64,000 bases of DNA from Nelumbo lutea (GCA_022828595.1 JAKGHH010000001.1:117068999-117132998); one strand, 5' to 3'; positions 10,865 through 22,448 are shown, numbered from the stretch's first letter. Numbers and translations are program-made. The notes: generated by a model not told the origin, from the letters alone.

Positions 10865-12299
10865 TAATTATTTAAAAAGTTAAAATATAAAAACAATTGT
10901 CTATTCTTATTATTGTTTTAACTTTGACTTAATGTGTATCGCACGTGTCCCATTAATAAATAAATAAAATATTGGATTATATTACATTATGTAATTGTAC
11001 CGATATATGTTTTCTTGTTTGTACTTTGTATATGTATTTTGTTATTTTTTGTAATTATCCTATAATAACTTTATCATTGGTTGACCCTTAACAAATTGTG
11101 GCAATTAATACGACTTCGGATCAGCAACCAACACACACGGTGCTAACAGCGTCTCTACCGGCCATTATATGCGGCTGCAGTGGCATGTTTATTTGTTTAG
11201 ACAGTGTAGGGACTAGGGAGCATTTTACTGGTAGCACCGTAGCAGATCCCTATCCACACGAGACCGGATCTGCTCTTCACACGTGCTTTACACCAACCTT
11301 ACAAGTACATCTAATCTTAAGGACCGGATCTGCTCCTCACGCCCCCACACACATTTTATAATGTATGGCGAATATCTTCCGTACTTATTAATTATTATTT
11401 ATGAAAAATACTCTCATGGTAATGTACCTGTAAAGCACCCATTTGTGAAGAGCAGAAAAACATTTTCTATTGTTATATATTATTATTTATGGGTGATATT
11501 TATAATAATGAGATATACCTGTAAGGTCGTTGTGAGGACCATATCCCAATTTTACCCGCACACACTCGCTTGGAAAAGCTGGAACATCATTCCTGTATCT
11601 GTCGTTTTAGTTCAAAGTCTGTCTTCATTCTTCAAATGGCAGGCAGAAAAAAAGAGAAGAATGCATAATTAGATCTCTTTCATGCGCAGGACCACCGACC
11701 ATGTGCTTACAGATTTCTGGAAAGGATGCACGCGGGTAGGACTCCGCTTTAGGCACGTGAAAACCATTAATCCGGTACATGTCCCGTCAACTAAAGCCAG
11801 ACTCAAGCAATTTCTGTAATACCGCACGTACCCAACTATTAAACGTCTTCTTGAATTCTTGATCCAGTAGAATACGCTCAACCAATCACTGTTTCGTTAC
11901 GTGGCCATTTATTTGGAAAACGGTGTATGTAGCCGTTCATCGTTGCATGGTAGAATAACGTTTATTTCAAATTGTTATTTGATAAAACATTTATTAGATC
12001 CTCAATTTGTGCGAGAGTGGGTCGACAAACTTTATTTTTTTTTATATTAATTATTTGAATTTTAGATATTAAATTGAAAATTAATAAAGATAATAATATG
12101 GTTAAAAATAAACTTAAATACTTATACTAAATGTACATGCACATGTAGAAAATTTAAATTATAAAAACATTTATTATTATTATTATTATACTAAATTTTG
12201 TATTTCATTTTTGTCTTAAAAAAATAATTATTTTTATTTAATATGATGATTATATAACATTAGAAATTTTCCAAAATGTCTTTGACAAAACTCTATACT
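10865..12299. other. Intergenic sequence, nothing recognised
   Basis: The stretch 11098-11900 is less AT-rich. It contains two copies of 'GACCGGATCTGCTC' (about 11262 and 11321) and open frames of up to 129 codons with no family features. The flanks are AT-rich. No gene is supported. Confidence 0.5.
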
Positions 12300-14440
12300 T
12301 TTTTTATCTTTTGTGTTCTATCATTTTCTAAATATTTAATATTCAGTTATGACATGAAACTCTTTGAAAAGTTACCCACCATTTAAATAAGAAAATAACT
12401 TTGTTTCCAAATCAATTTTAAATTATATATTTCATCTATATTTTATACATAGTTTTTACTTGTCACACTTAATTTTTGTTTGACATAATTAGTATATAAT
12501 TTTTATATATTCTTTTGATTATTTATATTTTTTTATTATTTCTTAAATATTTATTATTTAACTATTATCATCGATTAATCCATTTGACCCAAACCACTAA
12601 CCCTCGACCCAAAAAGAAAAATAGTTTGATTTCTTGGTAGACATTAAATTTTGTAATATGTTTCCATTATTGATAAAATTATATCTTATGTATAATATTT
12701 ATTTTTGTTCAATATAATGAATGTATAATATTATATATGTATCCAAATTTTAATTTTTTATAAATATATAACATTATATTTATGTATAATGTTTATTTTT
12801 GTGATTCTTTGTATTTTCTATTTTTAAAAATTTTATTATTTAACTATGACATCATTTCATTTTTAGGTTGATTTTAATTTTGGCATTCCATTTTCATCAT
12901 TTACAAAAATACTTCTTACCTTTCATACTTATTTTTGTTCAGTATAATGAATATACAATATTAATGACATGTTGAGTTCTTTTTATTTTTTGTATTATAT
13001 ATTTTAATTTTTTATTATTTAATTATGGCAATATTTATTAACGAATTTGACCTCAAATGGTTGAATTGCTTACCCACCACTGAGAAGGAAGAAAATGGTT
13101 TTGTTTTCAAATTATTTTTCAATTTTTTTGTGTTATTAAAATTAATGTTATGGATTTAATTAGTACAATTTAATGATGAGAAAAATGTATCTTAAATATA
13201 GGATTTAATAAGAGAATATACCTTAGATATGAGATTTAATGAGAGATAATAGGAAAATAGTTTTACTTTCAATTGGTTTTAAATTTTACATTTCATTTTT
13301 ATTATTAATAAAAACATTTTTTATTTATAATCAATGTTATCAACTTGTTGTTAACTTGGTCGATTGAACCGTTTGAACCATCACTCAACCTTGATTCTAC
13401 GTTTGGTTCTGTTGAAACTCCCCCTTTAATTAAAAACTGTCCAACTTGGGCAGTTTAACCATTGACCCATTTAACCTAGTAACCAAGTCGCAGGTTGTGC
13501 ACTTACTTATGTGTAAACTTTTGGAAATCATAATTTTGCACTTCAATGTTCGATTGAGGTTATCTTTTTTTTTTTTTTTTGAGTAACTTTTCAAGATCTA
13601 TATGTCCCAAGGGAATTATGCACCTTGCCTTGCTATTTTTGTAAAAAAAACCTTTTTTGGCCCCAAATTGCAAATTTTAATATTTTTTATAAATAAAAAA
13701 ATTTTAAATGAAATTAAAAAACATAAATAAATATAATATGCATATTATATGTAATATATGTATAACATAACTATGATATATGCAAAGCATAATTATACTA
13801 TCTATTAATAAAATATGTATTTTTACACATAGAGTCTTGACGTAGAGTGGTTTGACTTTGACAGTCGAACTGGTTACTTGTGACCCAAATGCAAAAGCGG
13901 GTTGGCCTCTAGGTTGGTTTTTAAAACATTGTTTATCATACTTATTATTGTTTAATATGTCAAATATATGATGTTAAAAACATTTCCATATTTTTAATTT
14001 CTATATTTTTGCATTTTATATATTTTTGAATTTTATTATTTAATTTTGGCAACATGGATTGGCCCATTTGACCCGAATAGTTTGATTTCTTACCACCACC
14101 TAAATGAAAATACTATTTTTTCTAGGTAGATTTTAAAAGTATAAGTTTTATGTTATTGAGATTATTAATTTATTATGTATGTATTTAATTATAGAATTTA
14201 ATGATGATAAGAAACAAAGAAGCCTTAAATATATGATTCAATGAAGGTGAATGCAAATTAATACTTTAAGGCTCAGTTTGGTAGGAGTACAAATACAAAT
14301 ATGTACTATGCAAATACATACAAAGTATAAGGTTTTGCACTCTACAAATTTGTATTTATACTCCTCCCAAACTGAGCCTAAATGTTTGATTTAATGAGAG
14401 ATAATTGAATGCATTGAATATCTTAAAATTAACTCTTTTC
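12300..14440. repeat. Three diverged copies of an AT-rich unit
   Basis: A run of similar phrases returns near 12360-12560, 13050-13260 and 14020-14240: 'TTACCCACCA(C/T)T.AA..AAGAAAAT', 'ATTTATTATTTAA(C/T)TATG(G)CA', '(C)CATTTGACC(C)', and 'TTTAATGAGAGATAAT'. The spacing is uneven (about 0.7 and 1.0 kb) and the copies are strongly diverged. The origin is unknown. A short MITE (14270-14378) lies inside the last copy. Confidence 0.45.
14270..14378. mobile_element. Tourist-like MITE, 109 bp
   Basis: The ends are GGCTCAGTTTGGTAGGAGTA and, inverted, GGCTCAGTTTGGGAGGAGTA, continuing into matching ACAAAT arms, so most of the element folds as a hairpin. TAA lies immediately on each side (14267-14269 and 14379-14381), the expected TWA target duplication of PIF/Harbinger MITEs. 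No coding capacity. Confidence 0.85.
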
Positions 14441-15199
14441 AATTCATTTAATATCAATAACTAATTATCCTATTTGCCCTCATTTTTTATCAATAAATTT
14501 AAATATAGAGGGATAAATTTTGTCATGACAAAATTTTGAAAAATTTCTTAAACTATCCCTACTATTTAAGTGATAAATTGTATCTTTACTGTTTAACTAT
14601 CGTCTTTGTTATCATTACTGTTTCTGGCATTTAATTAACTCTACATTGATGTTAGCATATGTTAGTATTCCCTCAATATTCTTACACATGTAACACTACA
14701 TGACTTTTAAAATTTTTTAAATCTAATATTGCCCTTGTCCCCTTCCTTTTGAGGCCATTGTGAGGGATTTTGGTATCTTCGTCGGCTCCCCTACACTGGC
14801 GGTGGCATTGGTGCCGAACACCTGTGCTGGTGCCACTGTTCGGTGCAAATCAATCAGAAAACGGTGGTATCTTAGGGCTTTGTTTGACTGTAACTCATGT
14901 CATTGAACAGGGATGAGCCAGTTGTGTCTTCAGGCTGGTCATGAACAGCTACGACACCCATTTCCCCCTCCGAACTACCCTGTAACTCCCTCCACCGATT
15001 CCATTAAATGATGATATTTCTCTTCTATTAAACAGAGCACAAAAAGCCAACAACCACTTCTACTAAACAAGCAGAAACGATTTTCAAAGTTTTCAACAAA
15101 GCATTAAATCCTTTCTGGGTGTTCTGTAGAGAGGCAGAGGCCTATCTGTATTTTGGTTTCTTCTTCTACTTTCCTTTCATTTAAAAGAGATGAAGATAA
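14441..15199. other. Lower-copy-looking stretch, no clear gene
   Basis: From about 14740 the AT content drops. On the minus strand there is a 29-codon frame (14961 to 14872, starting MGVVAVHDQPED) and a shorter one upstream. The same strand continues on the far side of the LTR element into a 75-codon frame (17692-17919). No family is recognised. It could be the 5' region of a decayed minus-strand host gene. Confidence 0.3.
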
Positions 15200-15204
15200 G
15201 AACC

Positions 15205-16083
15205 TGATGTAGCACAATCCGGTTGTTCCCTACAGGAGATGATCTGGCTACTAGCAACGATGGGCTCGATGAACCTGCAAGAGATGAACCAGAGAACCTA
15301 TTTACCCGACGGGGTTGCTCTGATGCTTAAGTTAGCACTTGGTTGCGAGCTGAAAATGATATTAGATTGTGAGAGAGCTAGAGAGCAAAGATTAGGCCTC
15401 TCCTCACCCCTGGGAGTGAAGCCTTTATATTGGAGTCCTTGCGGGTTCAGTGGAGTAGTTCTGGAATTCTTGTTGCGACATGATCCGTTTCCGTGTTAGT
15501 TGGGGATAACGCTACCAACCAGTAAGGCTGACCATTTTCGCCTGAATCGGGGAGTGGGGAGATAGTGTTAGCCGTTACAAGGTATGATCTCATAAGATGC
15601 GGAGTACAGTGATGAGATCCCCGGGGTTGTCATGCGGTGGTCGGTCAGCATTGCCTGAGCTCGTGCTCTTTAGATCCGACCTGATATGAATGCCGAAGTG
15701 CCTTGGGACCGAGGTGGTCCTGATGTGACCTTGCACCGAGGTATACTCGTCTTGAGGTAGACTTGTCCAAGGTGGACTTGTCCCGAGGTGGTTCTGTTCT
15801 GAGGTGGTCCTGTCCCGAGGTGGTCCTGTTCCGAGGTGGTCTGGTTATCCGAGCTTGATTCATTGCGGACTTGGCGTGTCAAGCTGAGATGTTATTCTAC
15901 TAGTTAGGTCGCTAGGTCGGCGCCTGTGCCAGGCTGCCAGGTCGTGCCTGGGCCAAGCCACCAAGTGGGACACCATCAACTTGGCTAAGGCAAGTTGTTG
16001 CCTAAGTGGTTCTGGGTGTCACCTAGTTGTTCTGAGGTGCCATGTGTCACAATATCATTAGAGGGCCCAATCCGCCCTCATCA
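15205..16083 (+). repeat. Left LTR of the non-coding element
   Basis: 879 bp, matching 16873-17728 along its whole length with scattered substitutions. A TATA-like TTTATATTGG lies near 15425. At 15700-15845 it has a run of about ten loose copies of 'CCGAGGTGG(T/A)C(C/T)TG', more than the right LTR has. Confidence 0.85.
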
Positions 16084-16872
16084 TTTTCCTCCCACTCCCG
16101 AGCTGAAAGTAACTCGGCGAATGGAGTAGATTGCTCCTTTTGGCATGAAATGACTAATTCGATGAGCTCGTAAGCGTTGATTCAATTCCTTAGGCTTTGG
16201 GAGTGACTCGTAGTCCACTCTCCTTACCCTTGATTTTGCCTATGTCGAAGAGGCAATTGGGTCTTATGTGGTGCCGAAGTCTTTGCCAGTTCGTCACTTT
16301 AGCCCTTAGGCTCTGGGAGCGACTCGTAATCCACTCTCCTTGATCTTTGATTTTGCCAATGCCGAAGAGGCGACTAGGTCTTATGTGGTGCCGAGGTCTT
16401 TTATCAGCTCAACACCTTAGAGCTACGGTTGCACTGCATCAGCCTCGTTAGTGACGTCGGTTACCCACTCCTACAAGAAGCTACTAGGAGCTCGACCTAC
16501 GGGAGCAGCACTACTGACTTTAGGTCACCAGCTCGCACGGGAGCCTTGGAAGGCTCGATCGGCAAGGGCATTGATGCAGTCTGTTGGCCACCTACTCTCG
16601 TGGAAGCCACAAAGAGCTCATCTTTGTAGACGGTATCTCGCGAAGAGGACTGATGAGGCTTTATTCGAGTTGAAATAAAGTTGGTAGAGCTGCTTAGTCT
16701 GTTGGCCATCAACTTCATGCATAGTCTTTGAGTTCATAAAAAAATGAAAACTAGAAAGTGAGAGCTTTTAGTTTCTAAAAGGTGAGAACTTAGCTTTCTA
16801 GAAGAAGAGGACTTAGCCTTTCAAAGGATGAGAGCTTAGCTTTTTGTAGAATTTCCCATAGACGGTGCCAAA

Positions 16873-17728
16873 TGATGTAGTGCAATTTAGCTGCTCCCTG
16901 CAGAAGATGATCTGGCTACCAGCAATGATAGGCTCGATGAACCTGCAAGAGATGAACCAGAGAACTTGGGGTTGTTTACCCAGCGGGGTCGCTTTGATGC
17001 TTAAGTTAGCACTTGGTTGCGAGCTGAAAATGATATTAGATTGTGAGAGAGCTAGAGAGCAGAGATTATGCCTCTCCTCTCCCTTGGGGGGTGAAGCCTT
17101 TATATACTGGAGTCCTTGCGGGTTTAGTGAAATAGTTATGGAATTCTCACTACGACATGATCCGTTTCCGTGTTAGTTGGGGATAACGCTACCAACCGGT
17201 AAGGCTGACCATTTCTGCCTGAATCGGGGAGTGGGGAGATAATATTAGCTATTACAAGGTATGATCTCATAAGACGCGGAGTACGGTGATGAGATCCCCG
17301 GGGTTGCCATGCAGTGGTCGGTCAGCATTGCCTGAGCTCGTGCTCTTTAGATCCGACCTGATATAAATGCCGAAGTGCCTTGGGACCGAGGTGGTCCTGA
17401 TGTGACCTTGCACCGAGGTATACTCGTCCCAAGGTAGACTTGTCCGAGGTGGACTTGTCCCGAGGTGGTCCTGTTCCGAGGTGGTCTGGTTATCCGAGCT
17501 CGATCTGTTGCAGACTTGGTGTGTCAGGCTAAGATGCTATCCTACTAGTTTGGTCACCAGGTTGGCACCTGTGTCAGGATGCTAGGTTGGTGCCCGTACC
17601 AGGCCGCCCGATGGACACCATCAACTTGGCTAAGGCAAGTTGTTGCCTAAATGGTTTCGGGTGTCACCTAGTTGTTCCAAGGTGTCATGTATCACAATAT
17701 CATTGGAGGGCCAAATCTACCCTTATCA
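16873..17728 (+). repeat. Right LTR of the non-coding element
   Basis: 856 bp. It carries the same TATA-like site (TTTATATACTGG near 17098) and a shorter 'CCGAGGTGG' run (about 17384-17495). Substitutions against the left LTR are frequent enough to suggest an old insertion. Confidence 0.85.
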
Positions 17729-17733
17729 GAACC

Positions 17734-18780
17734 CTTGGTGGGTTTTATGGAGCAGAGAGGAGAGAATGTTGGTGGGCAAAGCTCTGATTGGCACAAACTG
17801 GAATTGATCAGTCCGAAGAGATTGAATGATCTAAGATTGATGGAAACACCTCTCCCAGTTCGGTTTTCGTAGGCGATTCTGGTCCATTTACTACATTTGA
17901 ACTTGACCCACCTCGCCAAACTTTGATTTGGATAGTTAATGGAGGATCTAAACTCGAGTTCGAGCTCGACTCGATTAATAAATAAGTCTATATATTAGGC
18001 TCGAACTCGGTTCAAATAACTTAGTATTTGACCCAACTCGACTCAAATCCACCCCTATTCACGGACATACCAGCCCCAGCCATAATAATCCTTCCAAGCA
18101 TCGCTTATGAGTTATGATTCAGTGACTTTCACATTTGGACAATTAGTTTTAAAATATAAGAATAACTTTGACCAATCACAACTTCCGTTAATTTTGATCA
18201 ATGCCAATTGTGGTCGCACTTTTATGATATACGACTGGTTCTCATGCCTTTTTCGGCATCATAGCAAGTTGAACTCGGAGTAATAAAATACTGGGTCATT
18301 CACAGATTTACTTAGATCTATCTGTATTTTATTAAAATATCCCTTCAATCTATTTATTTAATGGACCATTGATTAAGAATTATTTATGTTTATTATAGGA
18401 AAATAGTAATATGATCATTTAAATTAAGTGAAAAATGTTACGTAAAAAAGTGGAAAATATTCAAGGGCATAGATTCATGATTATTTATTTCAAAGAACTG
18501 GAAAATGTTCAAGGTATGAATTTATGATTATTCATTCCAAAAGTATACCTAACTCTTTCTTTGCAAAAATGATATCTTTGTTTTTAGTTTATTTTGATTA
18601 ATTTTATTTTGAATGGATGTTAGGATTAAAATCGTTATGAAAGATCGATTAAATAAATTGATCGTAAAGTACTGAGGATGGTTTAGTAAAATATAGGTTT
18701 TAATATGGAGGTATTTCAGTGATGACCCTAAAATATTAAATTTCAGATTTCTCGTTGTCGTTGGATTATAGTCGACACGT
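17734..18780. other. Region upstream of the RhoGAP gene, no gene seen
   Basis: At 17940-18056 there are repeats of GAGCTCGA / CTCGACTCG ending in CCACCCCTA, which resembles one end of the hAT family seen elsewhere here. Otherwise the stretch is AT-rich with no coding signal. Confidence 0.4.
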
Positions 18781-19133
18781 TCTATCCTTAATTACAACAA
18801 ATACCGTCGATGTTTTTCCCTCCAATACGAGAAATCTGTTGATCTCGTTTGTACACATGTAGAGACAGACATACGGTTGGGCTTGGAGCTCTCAGAACCC
18901 CGCAATCCGAGGGGCCGTTTAAAGTCCGTTGCTTGTCCAACGGGTTTCGGTTGGAAAATCTGAGACGACCGAGGCGTTGAGGGGGAGAGAGAGACAGAGA
19001 CAGAAAGGGACACAGGACACTGCGTTGCGGCTCTCGTCCCCTCCCTCCTTTCTTCTTTCCTTCCTATCTGTCTTTCGTCACTAAATATACTGTTTTTTTC
19101 TCATTCTTTATTCGAGAACGACGCCCTTACCAG
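18781..19133 (+). promoter_or_regulatory. Promoter and 5' UTR exon of the REN1-like gene
   Basis: The CT/GA-rich stretch (18980-19070) is typical of a plant core promoter and 5' UTR. The first exon ends at 19133 with CCAG followed by GTATTTG, a good splice donor. The transcription start cannot be fixed from sequence. The exon is inferred from this donor plus the acceptor ahead of the start-codon exon; there is no coding sequence in it. Confidence 0.5.
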
Positions 19134-19357
19134 GTATTTGAGCTACATTTATTGTTCCTTTTTATTTATTTGGTGTTTGGTCTGCATTTTATTGACTCCG
19201 GTTGCCTCGTCGTTCGGAGTTTCGATCTTTTGATTTCGGCGAAGTCGCTTGTTTCCGGTGGATCTGTTCATTGATGTTAATGATAGTTCGTATTTCAAAA
19301 TTTATATATTGCTTGTTTTATACGTTGTATGTTTGAAATTGGTCCATGGCAGTGCAG

Positions 19358-19450
19358 GCTTTTGCTGCGTGTGGACGAACTTGCTTAGGTGATCCCTTGG
19401 GATGTGAATAAGAACCGAGGATGGCTACCAGAAATGCAGACTCTTCTCAG
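19358..19450 (+). CDS. REN1: REN1/PHGAP-like RhoGAP, exon 2 (start codon)
   Basis: The exon begins after ..GTGCAG (19357) and ends at TCTCAG/GTATGATT (19450). The ATG at 19421 opens the frame and gives MATRNADSSQ up to the donor, the usual style of N-terminus in REN1-like RhoGAPs. The 5' part (19358-19420) is UTR. The protein is expected to switch off plant ROP GTPases by raising GTP hydrolysis, acting at the cell cortex through its PH domain. Here only the start is seen. The orthologue could equally be PHGAP1 or PHGAP2, since these share the N-terminal layout. The acceptor has a weak pyrimidine tract. Confidence 0.7.
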
Positions 19451-19657
19451 GTATGATTGAAGACGCTTAATCGAATGACGAATCCTATGCATTATGGATC
19501 ATTTCCCCCTATCTCTTCCCTTCTTTCATTTAGTGTGGTGAAGTTATTTTTGTGAACATGCGAAAACGGGACCAGTTGGAATTTGGATAATGTACGATGG
19601 TTGGTGGGAGTTTTTCGTCGAAAAAGGGTCATAATAATGTATGACTTTCTGTTTCAG

Positions 19658-19714
19658 GGAGATGGCGGTCCAACATCTGCACCTTCTGGGCCAACTTCTC
19701 GTCCTGGCAACGTG
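19658..19714 (+). CDS. REN1: REN1/PHGAP-like RhoGAP, exon 3
   Basis: The exon lies between TTTCAG (19657) and GTAATTTG (19715). It is 57 bases in phase 0: GDGGPTSAPSGPTSRPGNV, a short Gly/Ser/Pro-rich linker of the type that precedes the PH domain in this family. It joins in frame to the exon at 30892, giving '..GNV-VFKNGPLF..'. A donor three bases earlier (after GGCAAC) would also keep the frame. The small size and low complexity mean it would be missed by homology search alone; the support is splice sites plus frame continuity on both sides. Confidence 0.7.
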
Positions 19715-20204
19715 GTAATTTGCTATTTTTTTTTCTCATAGAGCTACTGTTGTTCAATATGCATTTTTTCTTCTATGATATGTTTTTTTTTTCTTGTTTT
19801 GGCTTATCTGTTGTAACGCTGGTTTTATCAAATTAGTGAAATTGAATGCTCCATTTCCGATTTTGTTTAGGTTCTGATCCAGTTTTTAGATTGTAGAGCT
19901 ATGGAATTGTGGTTTTGTTGAGTTGTAAAAACATTTAAGTTACGAATTAAATGATGCCAATTAAGGAAGAGGACTTAAGAAGGAAATTAAACATCAGTAT
20001 TGAGGGATGCCGTGGAAAATTGACTCAAAGGACCCTCTTCCTTCGGTGCATCTCGTTAGTTAATGAAAGATACTGAAACAATTTAGTCTATTAACAATCA
20101 CTTCCAATAAGAAAAGTAGGATTATCCTTCTAATACATGAACATTAGAAGGAAAAAAAACATCAAATACTGAATATGCTTGCATAAGATCTCACTGTGGA
20201 AGGT

Positions 20205-20590
20205 GGCTGGTTTTAGTGTAAGAGTGAAAATACTCTGGAATTTGCTTCCATTTGTGATATGCTGGTCAATTTGGAAAGAAAGAAATAGCAAGATTCCTTG
20301 ATTCTAAGGGATCCTCAGTAGGGGAGATGATTGGCAGGATTCAGATGACCATGGTTTGATTGACTGGTGACTGATGTCCTGAAACAATTTGTTGGGATCA
20401 AGAATGATCGTTGCAGTAACTGGGGGAACAATATTGTTTTTTATTCTTCTTTCGTTGTGTAATGGGTGGATCTACTTGTTACTGTCATATTACTGTTGTT
20501 GCTGTTGGTAGCGTATCCTTGTACTTTGTTTTGGAGAATCTCTCCATCAGTTTCTAGAGATAAAAAGCCTCTTTCCATTTATCAGAAAAA
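20205..20590 (+). mobile_element. LINE 3' fragment
   Basis: Reads 'VKILWNLLPFVICWSIWKERN', the conserved C-terminal phrase of plant LINE ORF2 (zf-RVT tail). It is followed by a decayed stretch and an AT-rich 3' end with 'TCTCCATCAG...AAAAAG'. It is too short to define a family. Confidence 0.65.
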
Positions 20591-20731
20591 GAAAACATAG
20601 TTTGGAGTTATCAAAAAAAAAAAAAAAACTGGGTGTCCAAGCTTTTAAGAAAGGGTTACTTTCATTCAAAAGGAAGGGGGGGGGGTTGTTAAAAAAAGAG
20701 GATATACAGCCATCCAATAACCCCCAGCTAT

Positions 20732-21025
20732 TTACGATGGCAAAGAATTAGCACTATACACAACATCTCTGCCCACCTCAGACTTAGCTAAAGAATCTGC
20801 CAGAACATTCAAATCCCTTGGGATCCACCTATAGTTGCAAGCAAGATTTGATGCCAACTCCCGGATCTTGTTCAAAAAGTGAGAGAATCTCCAAGGCCCA
20901 CTGTCACTATTGGAAACCCAATGAATTACAAACCTCCTGACGTGGCATGCATTTCTTGCAACTTCCAGACTCCGATCACTCCAATTGAAGCCATCTCCAG
21001 AGCCTACTTGTTCACTAAAAGCCAA
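20732..21025 (-). pseudogene. LINE RNase H C-terminal fragment
   Basis: A 97-codon minus-strand frame reads 'PWRFSHFLNKIRELASNL' and then 'YRWIPRDLNVLADSLAKSEVGRDV'. This is the C-terminal half of the RNase H (RVT_3-like) domain found at the end of plant LINE ORF2. The frame then stops, and a G/T-rich tail (20640-20700) follows. The frame is intact over this length but lacks the N-terminal half. Confidence 0.8.
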
Positions 21026-21039
21026 AGAAGGATATCGGC

Positions 21040-22091
21040 ACTTAAAGATTTACCTTCTTATTGACCTTAACTGCAAGTGCATTTGTTTATAAGTTTTTAT
21101 ACTAAGAATATAATATAGTGATCTAACTCCATAAGACTCATTCTTTAAATATAGATATCTTTTGATAGTAAAAATAAAAATTCATATAAAAAAAAGGTAT
21201 ACCAGCAGTATACAAGCTTTGCAGCCCAGTCACCATCAGCCAACCCAAAACCACTGAAGAAACTCAACACAACTCAATCACCAAGCCAAATTCCATAACC
21301 CAAACAACCTACTGACCAATCTTTAATCCCTACCCCTCAAAATTGAACATAAGAAAATATAACAAATTACTAACTAACTAAAGCAGGCGGTGGTAGGGAA
21401 AGTCTAATTTGGGAGTGCCCTGGACCGGGTGGGGAGCTGTAATTTGTTAACTTGTATTGTACAATGCCTCTCTGTTGTTTTCCTCTTGTTTTTTATGGCT
21501 GAATGTTGCATTATGTTGTAACATGACCTGCTCTTTAGCAGTTTGGTGTTTTTAATGAAATTATTTCAGTTACTCATAAAAAAACCTCCCTTGGTTAAAA
21601 GATATCTACCTCTCCTGACTTCCTTTTGTGCACCTTCTTGAAACTTTTACAAGGACCTTCTCCCCATAAATTCAAATAGAACAGAGTTATGAGCTATGCT
21701 AGAAGGTGTTGGGAGGGCCAAGGCTATGAGATATAGACACATCACACATTATAATAGAAGTGATTGAGTTACAGTTTCATGGGTACCAAGGTCAACCAAT
21801 GGACTAGTAGATGCACTACCAAAATATGGGGCATCTAGAATGAAAATGTTTTGGGGATAAAAACCCAAGGGGGGAGTTTGTAACAAATTATATGAAGGAA
21901 TCAAGTGGATGGTTAACCGTGGCTAAACATATCCATGGGTATACAACTGATGAATGAATTATAATGTATCACTTTTTAATTTCATTAATAAAAGCAAAAA
22001 AACATTAATCATAAAAAGATATTTATTTTAAATACCCTGCTGGTGTGTGTATGTTTCAATTGGACCGTCCCATGATAGTCATCATTTTGTT

Positions 22092-22127
<36 letters not shown>

Positions 22128-22128
22128 T
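21040..22128. other. Intronic sequence with a LINE-like 3' tail
   Basis: The part at 21400-21595 (TGGACCGGGTGGGGAGCTGT ... TTTAATGAAATTATTTCAG ... AAAAAAAC) looks like a plant LINE 3' UTR with an A-run. A long T-run (about 22095-22122) lies directly before the copia insertion. No coding sequence is supported. Confidence 0.5.
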
Positions 22129-22448
22129 GGTAGTCAATCAAGACTACAATTAGTCTTGAATTCAAAGAAAAAGAATGAAGAAATTTCAGAAGAGAAGAAG
22201 AAGAGGAGAGAATAGAAGAAGCACACGAAGAGATTTTGGAAAAGAGAGAGGGTTGGTCTTAACATCAGCCGTTCCACTCTTAATATTTATATATGTTGAC
22301 TAATTGTAAAAGGGCTGAATTGCCCTTATTGCTTACATGGCAAATAAACTAATAATAAAGCTGAAATAACTACCAACTAACACTGACATAACTAATAGAA
22401 ATATGTCGCCATACGAACGCAGTGGGGTCCACATCAGTGTTCTCTAAA
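22129..22448 (-). repeat. 3' LTR of copia F
   Basis: Nearly identical to 29472-29805 apart from substitutions and a short extra 'AACTGAAATA' in the other copy. In minus orientation it begins just after the polypurine tract that follows the RNase H end. Confidence 0.9.

Larger units (their letters stand above)
15205..17728 (+). mobile_element. Non-coding (non-autonomous) LTR element with two LTRs
   Basis: Two long direct repeats (15205-16083 and 16873-17728) both start TGATGTAG and end ..ATCA. They are flanked by the 5-bp duplication GAACC (15200-15204 and 17729-17733). The 789-bp internal region (16084-16872) has no gag or pol similarity. No standard tRNA-Met primer site follows the left LTR. 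At 2524 bp it is a compact element that must have been mobilised in trans. Orientation is tentative, based on the apparent end of the right LTR. Confidence 0.85.

Noticed and set aside
11098..11672. Overlapping + strand frames of 87 and 129 codons
   Set aside because: No motif, frames overlap each other, and short duplications (GACCGGATCTGCTC) explain part of the openness.
15239..15499. 86-codon frame, repeated as 103 codons at 16865-17176
   Set aside because: Both lie in the two LTRs of the same element; the 'duplicate gene' is simply the LTR pair, and the frames are not kept equal.
15645..15882. Thr/Gln/Arg-rich repeat 'protein' on the minus strand
   Set aside because: Translation of the CCGAGGTGG repeat run inside an LTR; unit number differs between the LTRs.
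17940..18056. GAGCTCGA-rich block ending CCACCCCTA, possible hAT MITE
   Set aside because: It looks like one hAT end, but I could not find the matching left terminus or an 8-bp duplication, so no element is called.
18792..19013. 73-codon minus-strand frame over the RhoGAP promoter
   Set aside because: It arises from the CT/GA-rich promoter; there is no family similarity, and the + strand splice donor at 19134 gives a better explanation.
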